Shown here in pieces: positions 47,574 through 59,200 of a DNA stretch of 64,000 nt; position 1 is the stretch's first letter, and every line of letters begins with the position of its first letter. The translations under genes were made by a program, and so were the position numbers. Source of the stretch: Gonapodya prolifera JEL478 (Eukaryota > Monoblepharomycota > Monoblepharidomycetes > Monoblepharidales > Gonapodyaceae); NCBI GenBank assembly GCA_001574975.1, contig KQ965738.1, positions 139,133-203,132 on the forward strand. Reading direction: 5' to 3'. The notes beneath the pieces are model-generated. The model was not told the origin of the DNA, searched no databases, and saw only the letters and a list, made by a program, of their open reading frames with translations.

Positions 47574-47899
47574 TTCTGTAAATTAACTTTCGATAGCACA
47601 GCAGATGGTTCCGATAAGATTTTTACGTGCAAATTTCCTCCGTGCGCCGGCTCATTTTTACCAAACGGGCTCTTTTTGTGGAGGACTCACGAAAGTATCA
47701 AATTTCTTCTACTGTGATCATCCACTTCCGGGTCTTTTTATCGCTGTTGCATCGCTTTCTTCACTTGAGTCCACACCAGAATTCGGGTGACGCCCCATCC
47801 TGTGTTTTGCCGAGGAGGGATTTGTTCGGGCGGTGAGGCGGGGAAACTGCCACGATCGGAACCGAAGATGGATTTCCGCCATCTCAATAAAATGATATT
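47574..47899. other. intergenic region
   Basis: Contains the 5' region of the C2H2 gene and the 3' UTR of the UHRF1-like gene. An AATAAA on the minus strand was not seen; no other element recognised. Confidence 0.4.
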
Positions 47900-50800
47900 C
47901 TAGCCCCGGAGTGCTTTAAAAATCGCCACCAGCTCCTTGTTTACCTGTTTGTGTTCGTCCTCAAACGGCGTCTTGCACAACGCGCACTGCTTTTTGCCGA
48001 CGCTCTTCAATGCCCTCGTGGTGCAGTCTTTGCAAATGTTGTGGTGGCACGGGATCATGACTGCGGAAATGATTTTTTTCCCGTTTCATTCAGCACCGAG
48101 TCGGCGTAGGACACATTTTTGAGGAATTTCAGCCGGCCCGATTACTCACATGGGTCCTTCACCATATCAAAGCACACGGGACACTCAAACTCCTTTTCCA
48201 GCACTTCGAAAAATTCCTTGGGGTTCGTCGCGTCCCGAGAAAGCACGTCTTCCCACACTTTGGCGTCATGCACGTCCTTGGCAATAAGGTCGAGCACATC
48301 CTGAGGGGGCTTGTATTGGCGCTTTGGTGCTGATGTCTCCTCGGTCTCACCCATTGCTTTCGCACCCTTGCCCGACCCTTTGGTCTTCTTGGACTTGTCG
48401 GTTGTTGCCTCCCCGTTCTCGGCGCCGTCTCGTTTGCGCTTTTTGGACTCGCCGTCACCGTCTGCGGGACCTGAAGGTGCAAGGTGCGTGAGAAACGAAT
48501 TCAATACCCGCAAACCCCAGACCATACATACTACCGCGATCGATGAGTTTCAAGCCAAGCTCTTTGATCCTCTTCTTACCCTCCTCAGTCTGCAAATAGT
48601 TGCACCAAGGTGACAATGCGAAAAGATACAACATGCTTGCATCATCAAGACAACTTACCCAAGGCGGTGGCGCCGGATCATCCCGCTTGAACTCGTACCT
48701 CCAATTCAAGAAGCCGCTTGAGTTCCGCTCCGGCCAGTACTAGATCCGCCAACGTAGAGATTCCGTCAGTCCACCAGAACACCACAAGAAGCCAATTCCG
48801 TGCAACAGCCAACTCACCCTGACGAGCTTATATATCCCGTCGTATCTGTACCCCGTCTCCGTGGGCACGTACTCGACACCGATATTCTTCTTTTTGGCCT
48901 CCTTGATGAGCTTGGATGACCGTAGCACCCTGATAGGCTTCGACTTGCGCCAGTCGCTGCAAGTCGCCATTGGGCAACGTCAACACAACTTGTTCAAATG
49001 AAGCCATACCGAAACGAAAGTCGCACCTCGCTACAGCGCCCTTCACATCGTCGACACGGGCGGCATCGCATGTGATGGCGATTCTGTGTTTGAGGTGAGA
49101 AGAGGGGTGGGGGTGCAGTCAATGAACAGGAAGGATGGGACCACGATAAGTATAGACGTACGCCAGGTTGGCCTTCTCGAGCTTCTGGTCACTGTCCTGT
49201 TTGGCCGTGCGTCGGTTCTCGGACTTGAGGTCCCGCCCGCCCGATCCCGTGTCTGCGTCCCACAAAGTTTGCACGAACAAACAATGAAGCAACAAATCAA
49301 TGAACACGAATTAACCCATTCCAGCACAGCTAAAACTCACACGTGAATGTCTCCCCGTAATCTTCGTCTTCGGGGTACCTAACCCCACCCCTCTTGTCAG
49401 CCGCTATACCACAACCCCCAAACCCCTTCTCTTGAGCACCCACCCGCCCGACAACACGATACTCCTGCACCCCGTCTTAGAACTTCCCGAGATCCCACCG
49501 ACGGGCGGGCCGTGCACGCCGTCCTCGCTCACGGCCATGCGGTACAGCCACATCTGCCCCACTTCGACGCCCGGCACGGGACCCATGTGGTCCTTGTCGA
49601 CGACCGTCGAGACTTTGGACCGCCCTACGTTGGCCATGCCTCCGCCCCAGCGACGGCCCTAGGGGAAGGGGGTACGGATGGAATGGTTCATGTAACGTTA
49701 GGTCAGACTTGTCACTCCATGCCCCCACACCACACCGCAAACGCACCGACTGGACGCCCCTAGACTGGGCCTTCTTACTGCCCTCTCCTCCCACGGCATT
49801 GACGACCTTGTTCTTGTTGCTGCACGAGGGGCAGTACCACTCCTCCTGGGCCTTGATGGCGTCCCATTCGGATTCTGGGGGTGGGGTGGGCAGGCATTTC
49901 AGGTGGTGCCAGCTGGGTGAGGCGAGGTGGGGGTTCCGTGATGGGTGGTGTATGGGAGCGGGGGAATGGGGGAAATGGTAGGAAAAGGTAAAGCCGAGAT
50001 GCGCAAAACCCGTCCAACATGACCGCTTTTCCACCAACAACGTGCCCAAACTCACTACTGGCACTCATCGCACAGCATGCAGTTGCCCGCGTCCTCGTCC
50101 ACGCCGCAGTAGCAGCAGTTGCAGTCCTTGCATTTGCGGCCGGGTTTCTGTAGGGGTGTGCGGGTGTGCGGGTGTCTAGTCAGACCTCCCGTCACGGCAC
50201 AACGAGCCACCGACCCGACCCGATGCAAACCTTCTTGCACTTATCGCACTTCTCGTCCTCCTCCTGCATCTGCTCGGCAAGCTTGCGGTCCTCGTCCGTC
50301 ATGTCCGTCAGTCCGGTCTCTGCCTGTGCCTGCGCAGCCGTTCCTCCTTCTCGTTCCGCGCTTCCAGACGCCTCCTCAACAGACGCAGCTGCCCCAGACG
50401 TAGCACCGTCCCCGTCCAGGTCCATCGCGGCGGGAAGGTCCCCCTCGGCGCGCTCGAGCGGCACAAAGTCCTTGGGCCGGATTTGGATCGTAACGGTGTA
50501 TGAGTTCTGTGCGTACGATAGGCGGGGCGTTTGGTATGGCATGGGGCGAAGAAAGAAACCATGGTGCGTGTGGAGGCAATATGGGAAGTTAAATAACCCT
50601 TCTACACGAATGGAAACCGTGCAAGACCCGTCCCGGACGTCGACCCTCCACCCACCTTGACATCATACATGAACAGCGTTGCCGGGTTGCCGTCCCTGTC
50701 TGTTTCGTTGAGCTGATGTCGGGTTGTGGGAGGTGTCAGTGATGGGATGGGTCGGCAAGCACAAGCGTAATGAAAAGGTCCTCTGCTGTGATTGCACTCG

Positions 50801-51469
50801 TGCCCCTTCCCACCCATCTCTTTTGGTCTTCCCACCCCACCTACACCGATTCCAACTCCCAGGCCTCCACCCCACCCGCTCTCACCATTCGTTCCACCCC
50901 TCCCACTCTTTCCGCCCCGTTCCCCCTTCGCGGCACACTCCTTCCTCACACTCCACACTCGGTTCCTCCCACTGTTTATCCTCTCCTTCTCCGCCCNNNN
51001 NNNNNNNNNNNNNNNNNNNNNNNNNNNNNNNNNNNNNNNNNNNNNNNNNNNNNNNNNNNNNNNNNNNNNNNNNNNNNNNNNNNNNNNNNNNNNNNNNNNN
51101 NNNNNNNNNNNNNNNNNNTCCACCCATCCCCCCGACCCCAACCCTTACTCACAATCTTGCCCATAAACACGATCCTGACCCTCTCCGGCTCGACGCGCTC
51201 CTCGCCATTGTCGTGCAGGACGTCGCAGATCGTTTGGCGGAATTCGGAGACGGGTGTCTGTGGGGGGGGAATGGGTGGGGAGGAGAGGAGTGGAGATATT
51301 GGAAAGGTGGGTGTCGGTAGAGCACACCAATATGACCTCGTCCCCCTTGCCATCCCACCCCCCCGATACTCCTACCTGCCAGAGCCAACATGCCCACGTC
51401 CATCGGTCGGACCCCTCCTGTATCCCACTCTCGGCCGACCCAACAAGACTACTTCCATCTAACCACGCG

Positions 51470-51509
<40 letters not shown>

Positions 51510-52280
51510 TCCCTCTCTCTTGCCGAAGCCAGCATGCCCACTTTTATCAGTCGGACCCCTCCTGTGTCCCACTGTCGGGCATGGCAAAAAGACCTTGTCC
51601 ATCCAACCTCGTCCTCCCCTCCCCCCTCCCCCCTCCTCCCGTCTCTCTCTCTCGGCAGAGTCGACATAGCCTCCCTCGCTGTGTACAGAGCCAAAATGAT
51701 CCTCGTCCATTCGACCGCCTTCGTCCGCCCAGCCCCAACCCGTTGACTTTGCCCCACTCGTCAAAGTCCAGCCGTCCAAGCCCGTCCGCTCTCTCGTGCT
51801 CGGTAGATCGCAAATGTAACTTTCATTCCCAGGCGTTGCTGTCTCCAAATCAACTCGTGGTATCGTCCTTTCACGGAGTTGGCCCAACCAGCCCGTCATC
51901 GCCCACCCTCCGCCTCCCTCGCACCCCCATGATGCACGCACCTGCGGATGGGAAAACGGAATCCTAAACTTGTGCGCCTCCTTCCCGCCGGCATACATTG
52001 CCATCGCGTACAATTTGGGTGCGGATGGTTTCGGCTTTGCCGGTGATTTGGGCTTTTCCTTTTGCGCCGTCTTCGTGGCACGCTGAGCGGGTTTCTCCTG
52101 CGCATCGGGCGCGCTCATGGGCGTGGGGGTGGGCGAGGCCGAAGAGGCAGCGGACTTTGCACTCCTTCCATTCGCTGCATCCATTGTCCTTGCCGCCGTG
52201 GTCTTCGACGTCCGCCCCGGTCTTGTCGCGGGTAATGCGCGGCTTGCGATCGTCTCCGTCTGGAAATCGTCGTCCGACAT
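47900..52280 (-). CDS. UHRF1: UHRF1-like protein (UBL, PHD, SRA, RING) for maintenance of DNA methylation
   Basis: UHRF1 binds hemimethylated CpG through its SRA domain and ubiquitinates histone H3 to recruit DNMT1. From ATG 52280-52278 a basic Ala/Lys/Pro-rich leader precedes a ubiquitin-like domain in pieces: [68 protein letters not shown] 75-residue acidic linker follows. The PHD is [46 protein letters not shown]. The SRA domain has [46 protein letters not shown] and [14 protein letters not shown], then [19 protein letters not shown]. The RING is [15 protein letters not shown] plus [18 protein letters not shown] and [11 protein letters not shown], ending KALRG with TAG at 47902-47900. The tandem Tudor domain of animal UHRF1 is not seen. 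More than eight introns; one holds the assembly gap. Confidence 0.92.
50997..51118. other. assembly gap (122 N)
   Basis: A run of N inside an intron of the UHRF1-like gene, between the exon ending FMGKIV and the exon starting LNETDRDGN. The flanks are pyrimidine-rich on the plus strand. A few residues of the ubiquitin-like domain could lie in the gap. Confidence 0.98.
51378..51578. repeat. diverged direct repeat and poly-C tract in a UHRF1 intron
   Basis: Two copies of a segment sharing catgcccac, tcggacccctcctgt and tcccact lie at 51378-51434 and 51522-51578. Between them is an uninterrupted run of 39 C (51470-51508). A weaker third copy may start near 51650. All are in intronic DNA. Confidence 0.8.
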
Positions 52281-52357
52281 CGGGCGGGAGTGGGGTGCTT
52301 GGAGTTGCTTCGGTCCGACTTCAACAGGGCTCCGTCCCCAGCAGTCGACCCGCATGC
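52281..52357. promoter_or_regulatory. 77-bp divergent promoter between UHRF1-like and Mg-chelatase-like genes
   Basis: The start codons are only 77 bp apart, so both 5' UTRs and core promoters overlap. A CpG-containing, GC-rich interval; no TATA box. The extreme spacing depends on both start choices being right. Confidence 0.5.
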
Positions 52358-54671
52358 ATGCAGGATCACGGCGCGGGCGACGTGGGATTGCAATGGCAAA
52401 CGAAGGAGGGGGACGGGGGAGTGGGCACAGACGCGTATCTGCCCGCAGTGCTGGGACAAGTCAATGCCGTCGTTGCAGAGACAGTGCAATGGGACGACGA
52501 TGATGCCGGAGACGAGGGTGCGTTGCGCTTTTCTTCACACTTTTTTTGGCAGTGTTTTTCCATGCATCCCTCTTCTCTCTCCGCCCCTTTTCTCTCCCTC
52601 CAAAAACACCCACCCAATCACCACCCTCCCACTCCTCCTCCAACCAGCTCCATCCCCGCTCGACTCCCTCCTCTCAGCCTCAGAAGAATCCCTCATCTCC
52701 CTTCTTCTCTGTGCAACTTCCCAAGCACAGTCCCTCCTCCTCCTCGCACCGCCTTCCACTTCCCACTCCCTTGCCACGCTCGTATCCTTCGTCGCGTCAA
52801 CTGCACTCTCACCCACGACCCCCGTCGCACGCCTCCGCACCGACGCCACCACGACGCCGGATGAGTTTGTCGCCGGCTTGTTCGTGGCCGTGCCCAGACG
52901 AGCACAGTCGCTCATTCCTCTTGTCGACGACCAGCCGCAGGTTCATGTGCCACGAAGGCGGCATGGCGGTATGAGTGGGACGGCTGACGAGTCCCATCTG
53001 CGAAAAGGACTTGTCGGAGGCGGTCCTTCAAGCGCAGACGACTCCCACCCGTGGCACAGATCGCGGGACATATCACTTGCCTCCTCACACTCACGCTCGC
53101 AGCACATTCCGCCGTCCACCTTCGCGTCGCTCCCTGCATCAATCTTCCCGTCCCTCCCGGCCATCCAAACATCCACCCTGCTCGATACCGACGACCCTTC
53201 GCTCACACCCGCACCCGCACCTGCTCCCGCCACCGGGCCAACGCAAGCGCAAGGTTTTGTCGAAGACCGCCGCCTTGCGCACGTCGCCGTGGTCGAGTGG
53301 GCGCCCGACGTTTCGCGCGCGGTTCAGGGAGTTGTCATCGAGGTGGGTCTTCTTCGGAGGGCGGGGGGGNGGCATCTTTGGTTGAGTGGGTCGTTGTGTG
53401 TGAGCGGTCTGACTGGACACCCGGGACGAGGACGGAGGACGGGGAGTAGATGTGCGAATACCATTCTGTCTTTCTTTCTCTTTTCCCTTCGTTCGTTCTT
53501 TCCCCCATTTACCCCAAGGCGATTTTGCGATTATTTCTTTGTTTGTTCGTTTTCCTTTATGCCGTGTCTTTCGATTCGACTTTGCTGTCTGTTCTTGTTC
53601 TTTATTGGATTTCTTTCATTTCTTTCATTACTGTTATTTCCGTTCTTTGTGTTCTTCCTGTTTCGTTTCGTCTCTGGGAGGAGCGTCTCTTTTGTGGAAC
53701 GCACCGGGTTGGGATATGGGGTCTGGGAGGCGATACTTGAGGAAGGCTTCACATCTGACATCATTCCACTCCTTTCCTCCACACGCCCTCCGGTACCCAC
53801 CTACAGACCCTCTCCCGCAACCGCGTCGCCACTCCTGACGGTGCCTCACACAATCTCCCCCGACCATTCATTCTCGTCCTCGTTGCCGAGTCGCCCGATG
53901 CGCAGACGGGCGCAAGGGGCGGAGCGGGGATGGTGCAGGGGCTGGTGTGTTGACGTGTGACGGGAACGGAGGGAAGCGATTGCAAGAGGCTCCTGTGCTG
54001 ATGACTGATCCCCGCATGTTTTTACCTCCCCCGCGTCACCAAGGCGGATAAGATCTTCCTTTCCAACGACTTGTCCCACCTCGCTCTTCCCGCGCTACGC
54101 ATTCCGCATATACCGGCGCACGATGTGGCGATTGTGACACCCGAGGTGCGTCCTTCTATGATTGGCACCCTCCCATTCCCATGCCTCCAACCCACCCCTC
54201 TCAAGCATCTCGCACGCCTCCAAAGCAGACACGCTACACTCGTACGCACCATGCAACACTCGGTGCGGGCCTATGTCGCGGACGTGTTGGCAGGGATACG
54301 CAACCACCCATCGGTAGTGGTCGGACCGGGGGGAGCCGCGGCGGTGGCGGTCGAGAGGGGGGCAGGGTGAGTGTATGGTTTGGAGTGGAAGTTGATTTTT
54401 GGACTTTTTCTTCACACACGTACCCCACCCCACCTCGACCCGCCCTGCCCACATAAATATCTCTAGCGCCATTGCGACGCTCTTTGGATCGTCTTTTACG
54501 ACGCCGACGCACGTCGATACTGTGGCTGACAAGGTCCTTGCGCACCGGATGATCACGGCCACCAGGGGGATGCTTCCTCGTGCCGAAAGCGAAGAGGAGG
54601 ACGGGGAGACTCAAGGCGCGAGGGAGATTGTGAGAGATGTTGTTGAGGAGGTGGGAGGTGGGTGGGCGTGA
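52358..54671 (+). CDS. fungal magnesium-chelatase/MoxR-like protein without visible Walker A
   Basis: Exon 1 from ATG 52358 ends ETVQWDDDDAGDEG. After an intron the next exon has ASEESLISLLLCATSQAQSL, PDEFVAGLFVAVPRRAQSLI, PLVDDQPQVH and, at its end, LAHVAVVEWAPDVSRAVQG. Later exons give THLQTLSRNRVATPDGAS then LPRPFILVLVAES, ADKIFLSNDLSHLALPALRI then PAHDVAIVTPE, HSVRAYVADVLAGIRNHPSV and finally SFTTPTHVDTVADKVLAHRM, the lid signature of ChlI/MoxR AAA proteins. The tail is EIVRDVVEEVGGGWA, stop 54669-54671. This order matches, from memory, a fungal protein family annotated as magnesium chelatase whose function is unknown. No GxxGxGKT loop is present in the readable exons. A single N at 53370 lies in an intron. 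The 53345-53780 stretch is T-rich intron. Confidence 0.55.
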
Positions 54672-56222
54672 TGGGAGGTGCGGGGTCCAAGACATTATGT
54701 AGCACTGCTGTGTCTTTGTACGTGTCGAGTTGTACACATTTTCATATGAGCGTTGCACTGTCGGTATGTAGTGGAGCGCAAGCATCGAGGAAGGGGTTGG
54801 ACCACGGAAGGAAGCGATAAGCTCCAAGATGTAGTAGTTGTATTTCGTGAGTACGTGCCGTGCGGCATACCTATTTATATACATAAAATTCTTTGGGGGT
54901 GTTCTCACCCTGGGTGACCAATCTTTATCCCCGGACCCAGGGTCTCAGTAGACGAATTACAGTAAAAAACATCCAGGCAGCCAGACTTCCATAGATAGCT
55001 CGAGCCTTGAGAAATAAGAGCATTCATTTGCCGACCAGACGCACTGCTGCGGGAATTCGTCAGGGTCCAGGGCGCCACCTCGTAACGACGCATTGCAGAT
55101 TACCCACGCTTTGGATCACTTGCAGCTCTGTTCCTTTGCGTCTGGACAGTCCATCCCATTTCGAACGACGCCGAGGGGCGCCGAGGGGTGAAGATGAACT
55201 GCTGGTTCTCCTGTATGCCGCGATCGTTCAATGTTGCCAAGCAAACTCCCGCCCCGCGCTGGAACACCCACCTCAATGAACCCCCCCGCGAAGTACTCCC
55301 CGACTGGTCCTGCGCTGGGTGATGACGCGCGCTCGACCTGGGCCCGAGGGGCCGACGGGGGTGGGGTAAGGGGCATTGGTTAGCTGAGATCGCGTGACCA
55401 GCACTAGACCCCAAGCGGGCCGATCACGGTGGGACTCACGGAAGATATGAGGGAGGGGGTCTCTTCTGACGCGGGAGTGGTTGCGCTCATCTCCATGGGG
55501 TATTACAAAAGCGTTTTTTTCTGTGGTGGGTTGTTTGGCTCGAGGCGGACGCAGACTCGAGCCCAGGTTGAACTGTGGCGCATAACACAAACCGAACTCC
55601 AGGGTATTCCTTCCCCCTCCCCTATTTTTTCTTTCCTATCCCCTTTCCATCATTTTTCCTGGAAGTGGCACGCAAAACAAAGTGCCGGCGGACGTGTATG
55701 GACCTCGTGACGGAAATCACACCATCATCCAACCAAAATACATTTAGGCTTGTCACATCCTCCTCCAACTGTCCGATTTTGTAGCATAAGGCCCATGCGA
55801 CCTGCCTGGGCACCTGAACTTATTGGAGCCTTTCCCCGGCACCCCTACAGCCACACGAACTCCGAACAATTTCATTTTCTGTTTCTTTGGTTCTTTCTTT
55901 CTCTTGGAACTTGAGAGGGCCACTGAGTTTTCTGTTTATAACGGAAGAAAATACGGGAGACACTGGTGGGAGACTAATTTTTACAGTAACTCGATACACC
56001 GCGGGGCTAAATCCTGGCGGTATGATTCCGGAGGAGGTACCGGTAATGACCATCAAGTATGCATTAAACGACTTCATCACGGCGACATCAAATAAATCTG
56101 CGTCTTTGACACAAAAAGACGCAATGCAAATGTACATTGTCCGGGTAAACTTCTTCTTCCCAACTAACTGATCATACCAAGACGTGGGTGTACTGGTGTG
56201 CTTTGGTGGCTTGCATATTGTC
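54672..56222. other. intergenic region, about 1.5 kb, between convergent genes
   Basis: No open frame with coding character or known domain was found on either strand; frames near 55820-56371 are open but lack splice or motif support. No structured RNA was recognised. Confidence 0.45.
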
Positions 56223-59200
56223 CTATTTCCACCACCGCTTGCCATGGGTATTACGCCCGCTCCGATCCGTCGCGTGCTCTTTGCCCTTGCATTCCTTCCT
56301 AGCGACCATGACACTGCACCGTTCTGCAAGCGCTTCGACGGACCCACCAGCCCCTTTCTCCGACCCAGCAACCTCCTTATTCCCCGTACAGTCTAAACGC
56401 TTGGGTGATGTCCACGACCACAGATCGTTTTCCGCCCAGCAATTCCCGCGCCCCATGACGGAGTCCACCCACCCCTCCAGATCCCCCCTGTATCCTTTCG
56501 GGTTCCTCCTCCGCATCTCCGCATCCAACCATCGAGCAAGTATCCTCGCCTGACGCTCCACCGAGTTCCTGGCAAAAGCCTTCACACGGTCAGGGTCTAG
56601 CTGCGTCTCGTGCCAGGGGAGTTGAGCTTCAGGGACACGGTCCACATCGCCAGTGCTATAGACACTCGCCCTGCTTCCGCCACTTCCCCCACTTGCTCCA
56701 CTTCCCCACCTCCTCCGATGCCCTGTCCCACCCCTCCACCTCCGCCCCATTTGGTACTGTTCCCAGAGCTCCGACCAGGAAAATGGCATGGCAACCTTGG
56801 GTGCTGCTCTACTGCGCCTCCGTTCTTCTTCAGCATCTCGCACCATTCTGGTCATTCCCGGGTCTGAGGACGACCTCACGAGACGAAGTGTCATTTCCTC
56901 GCTGGATTCTCCGTCAACGTGGGCGTCGGAGGGACGGTTATACTTGATCGCCGAAGTGGACGAGGACTTGTGCAGAAGGGGGTTCCCATGTGGGTGTGCG
57001 TTCACTTGCAGTGGGATAGACCGGTCCGGATCCACAAGTGGCGCTGGCAACCCTGCACCACAGACGACCTGATTCACCACTTCGCCTGCACCCACGTCTC
57101 CACCAACACCAGTTCCGGTGCCACCGAACGAACCTTCGGTATCTACCGTCGGCGCGTCCACCACCACAACCGGAAACCTCAATCCACCCAGCGCACCCCC
57201 ACACAACACCGGTGATCCTCCTAATGTCTCCGCCACCGTCCCCATCGATCCCGCCATTTCGTGTTGGTACAGTACGAGCCCAGGACTGTCAGCACCCCTC
57301 CCTGCCCCAATAATGTCCACGCCGCCCCTCCGAACTCCGTCTCGGTCCAGGCCTGTTCCATCTTTATCATCGTCCACTTCAATCTCGACTTCGGCCACAG
57401 TAGAAACGGACGGTCCTCCCATCCTCCTGGCATAGCCAAAGGCATCATTGAAATCGTTGTAGCGATGGAACTCCACTTTGCCCTTCTCGTCCTTCAGAGC
57501 GCCCTCCGTGCCGCTGTCTTCATCGTGCAAGTGGCTTCGGCGGACTCCTGTACCGCTTAAGGCATCGTACTCCCCAAGGTGACCCACAGTGTGGATTCCC
57601 TCAGTGGAGGCACGGATACCCCCGTCGTCGGTCTGGGCCTCAGTGTCCCCGTCCAAAGCGAACAATCTCACTCCACCCTCGCCTTCTGAACTAGTCCGTT
57701 CCGTCAAGGAAGCGTCAGAACCACCATTTGCACCAGCGCCTGGCTCTCCAACAGAACCTCTCGATCTGGGAGACCCAGGCCCGGGGCTTCCAGAACCGTC
57801 CCCACCCAAGCCATCGTCCCCACCGATCCCGTCACTCCCCGCCACAGACGCCGTCTCTACGTCCGAGTCTGCTGTTCCTTCATCGACATTTCCGGCCACC
57901 CAACCCGCATCCCGTTCGGGTTTGCCGTTTACCCCATCATGCCACCCAAGTGACGTCGATCCCGCACCGTCAGCTTCCCACCCCACGTACCCCATAAGGC
58001 GTCCGGGAGATGGTTCGCGGATCCTTCGGTCGTCCTCCCAGCCAGTTTCCTCACTCCACTCAGAGTCGACTCCGGTGTCGCCTTGTGATCCCTCTACAGC
58101 TGTGACCCCGCTCTTTCGCCGTTCCCCTTCTTTCCCAAACAGCCTCCTGATCACTTGTCCGATTTTTTCTCTAGCGGTCTTTTTCTGCCTTACCCCCCGC
58201 TCCCCGTCCTGTCCAACCCCAACTTCTGGTTCCTCTCCGGAAGGTCCCGTTGGGCGACCGGGAACACCTGCTTCCCAGAATCCCTTTGCAAAATTCGATC
58301 CGAAGGGTATGAAGGAGTTGGGGAAAGTGAGCAGCTGGTCGCAGGTGGGACGGCAAGAGGGTTCAGGGTCAAGGAGGAGGGGGAGAAGAGAGGTTATGGC
58401 TGATGGGAGGTGGGAAGAGGGAGGAAATACGGTTTGGAAATAAGTGAGATGTGTTCCCATGGTTGCCCTTCAGCTTCCAACTAGATAAGTGAGGCCTTTC
58501 GAATGCTCCCGTGTCTGCCTGTTTCATACGTGTATCCTGTTCCAGCCTATTCCACAACTCGGGAATCCCGGATCTTGGATTTTATCGTATCCGATGCTCT
58601 CCATGCATTCAGTCCCCCAGACCAATCTGCAACCCTCTCAACTCACCTCCGGGACCTCCTCTTTTCTCCCACTGTCGTTGTCCGCCTCCAACCATACGGG
58701 CCATCCTTTCCCTCGCCGAGACACCTTCCTCAGGCCAAGGTGTCGTTCCATACCACAAGGCGTGCAGGACCACTCCGAGGGACCAAATATCGGGCGGAAA
58801 CGTAGGATAGGGGAGGAGGAGGGAGGAAGGGGAGGCAGGAGGAGGAGGAGGAGTGAAGTTGGTGGGTTGTGGTGTTGATGGCGCAGAGGGAGGCGGCAAG
58901 GAGTGATGGGATGGGTATGAAGGTGTGGTGGTCAAGTGATGTTGATTGAATGGCATTCCCACGTGAACGGCTGTCGCCATGCGAGGGGAAACGACCGATG
59001 ACGTGTCGGGTGTTCCGAGGGATCCTTTTGAGGGAAGACCATCACAATCGTTCACGTCGATGCGCTTATTAGCCTCCAATCCCTCCCCTGGTCTCGAACC
59101 CCCTCCCCACCCTGCCTTTCCAGCTGGCCCAGCTTGGGGTCTCGTCCTCTGAGGGAGAATCCCCCCTCGGAGAACCTCTGGGGCCATGTACGAGAGGGTC

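Noticed and set aside
55820-56371. Minus-strand 183-residue frame in the intergenic region
   Set aside because: No recognisable motif, no splice partners and stretches that look like random low-GC translation. It also overlaps the kinase end.
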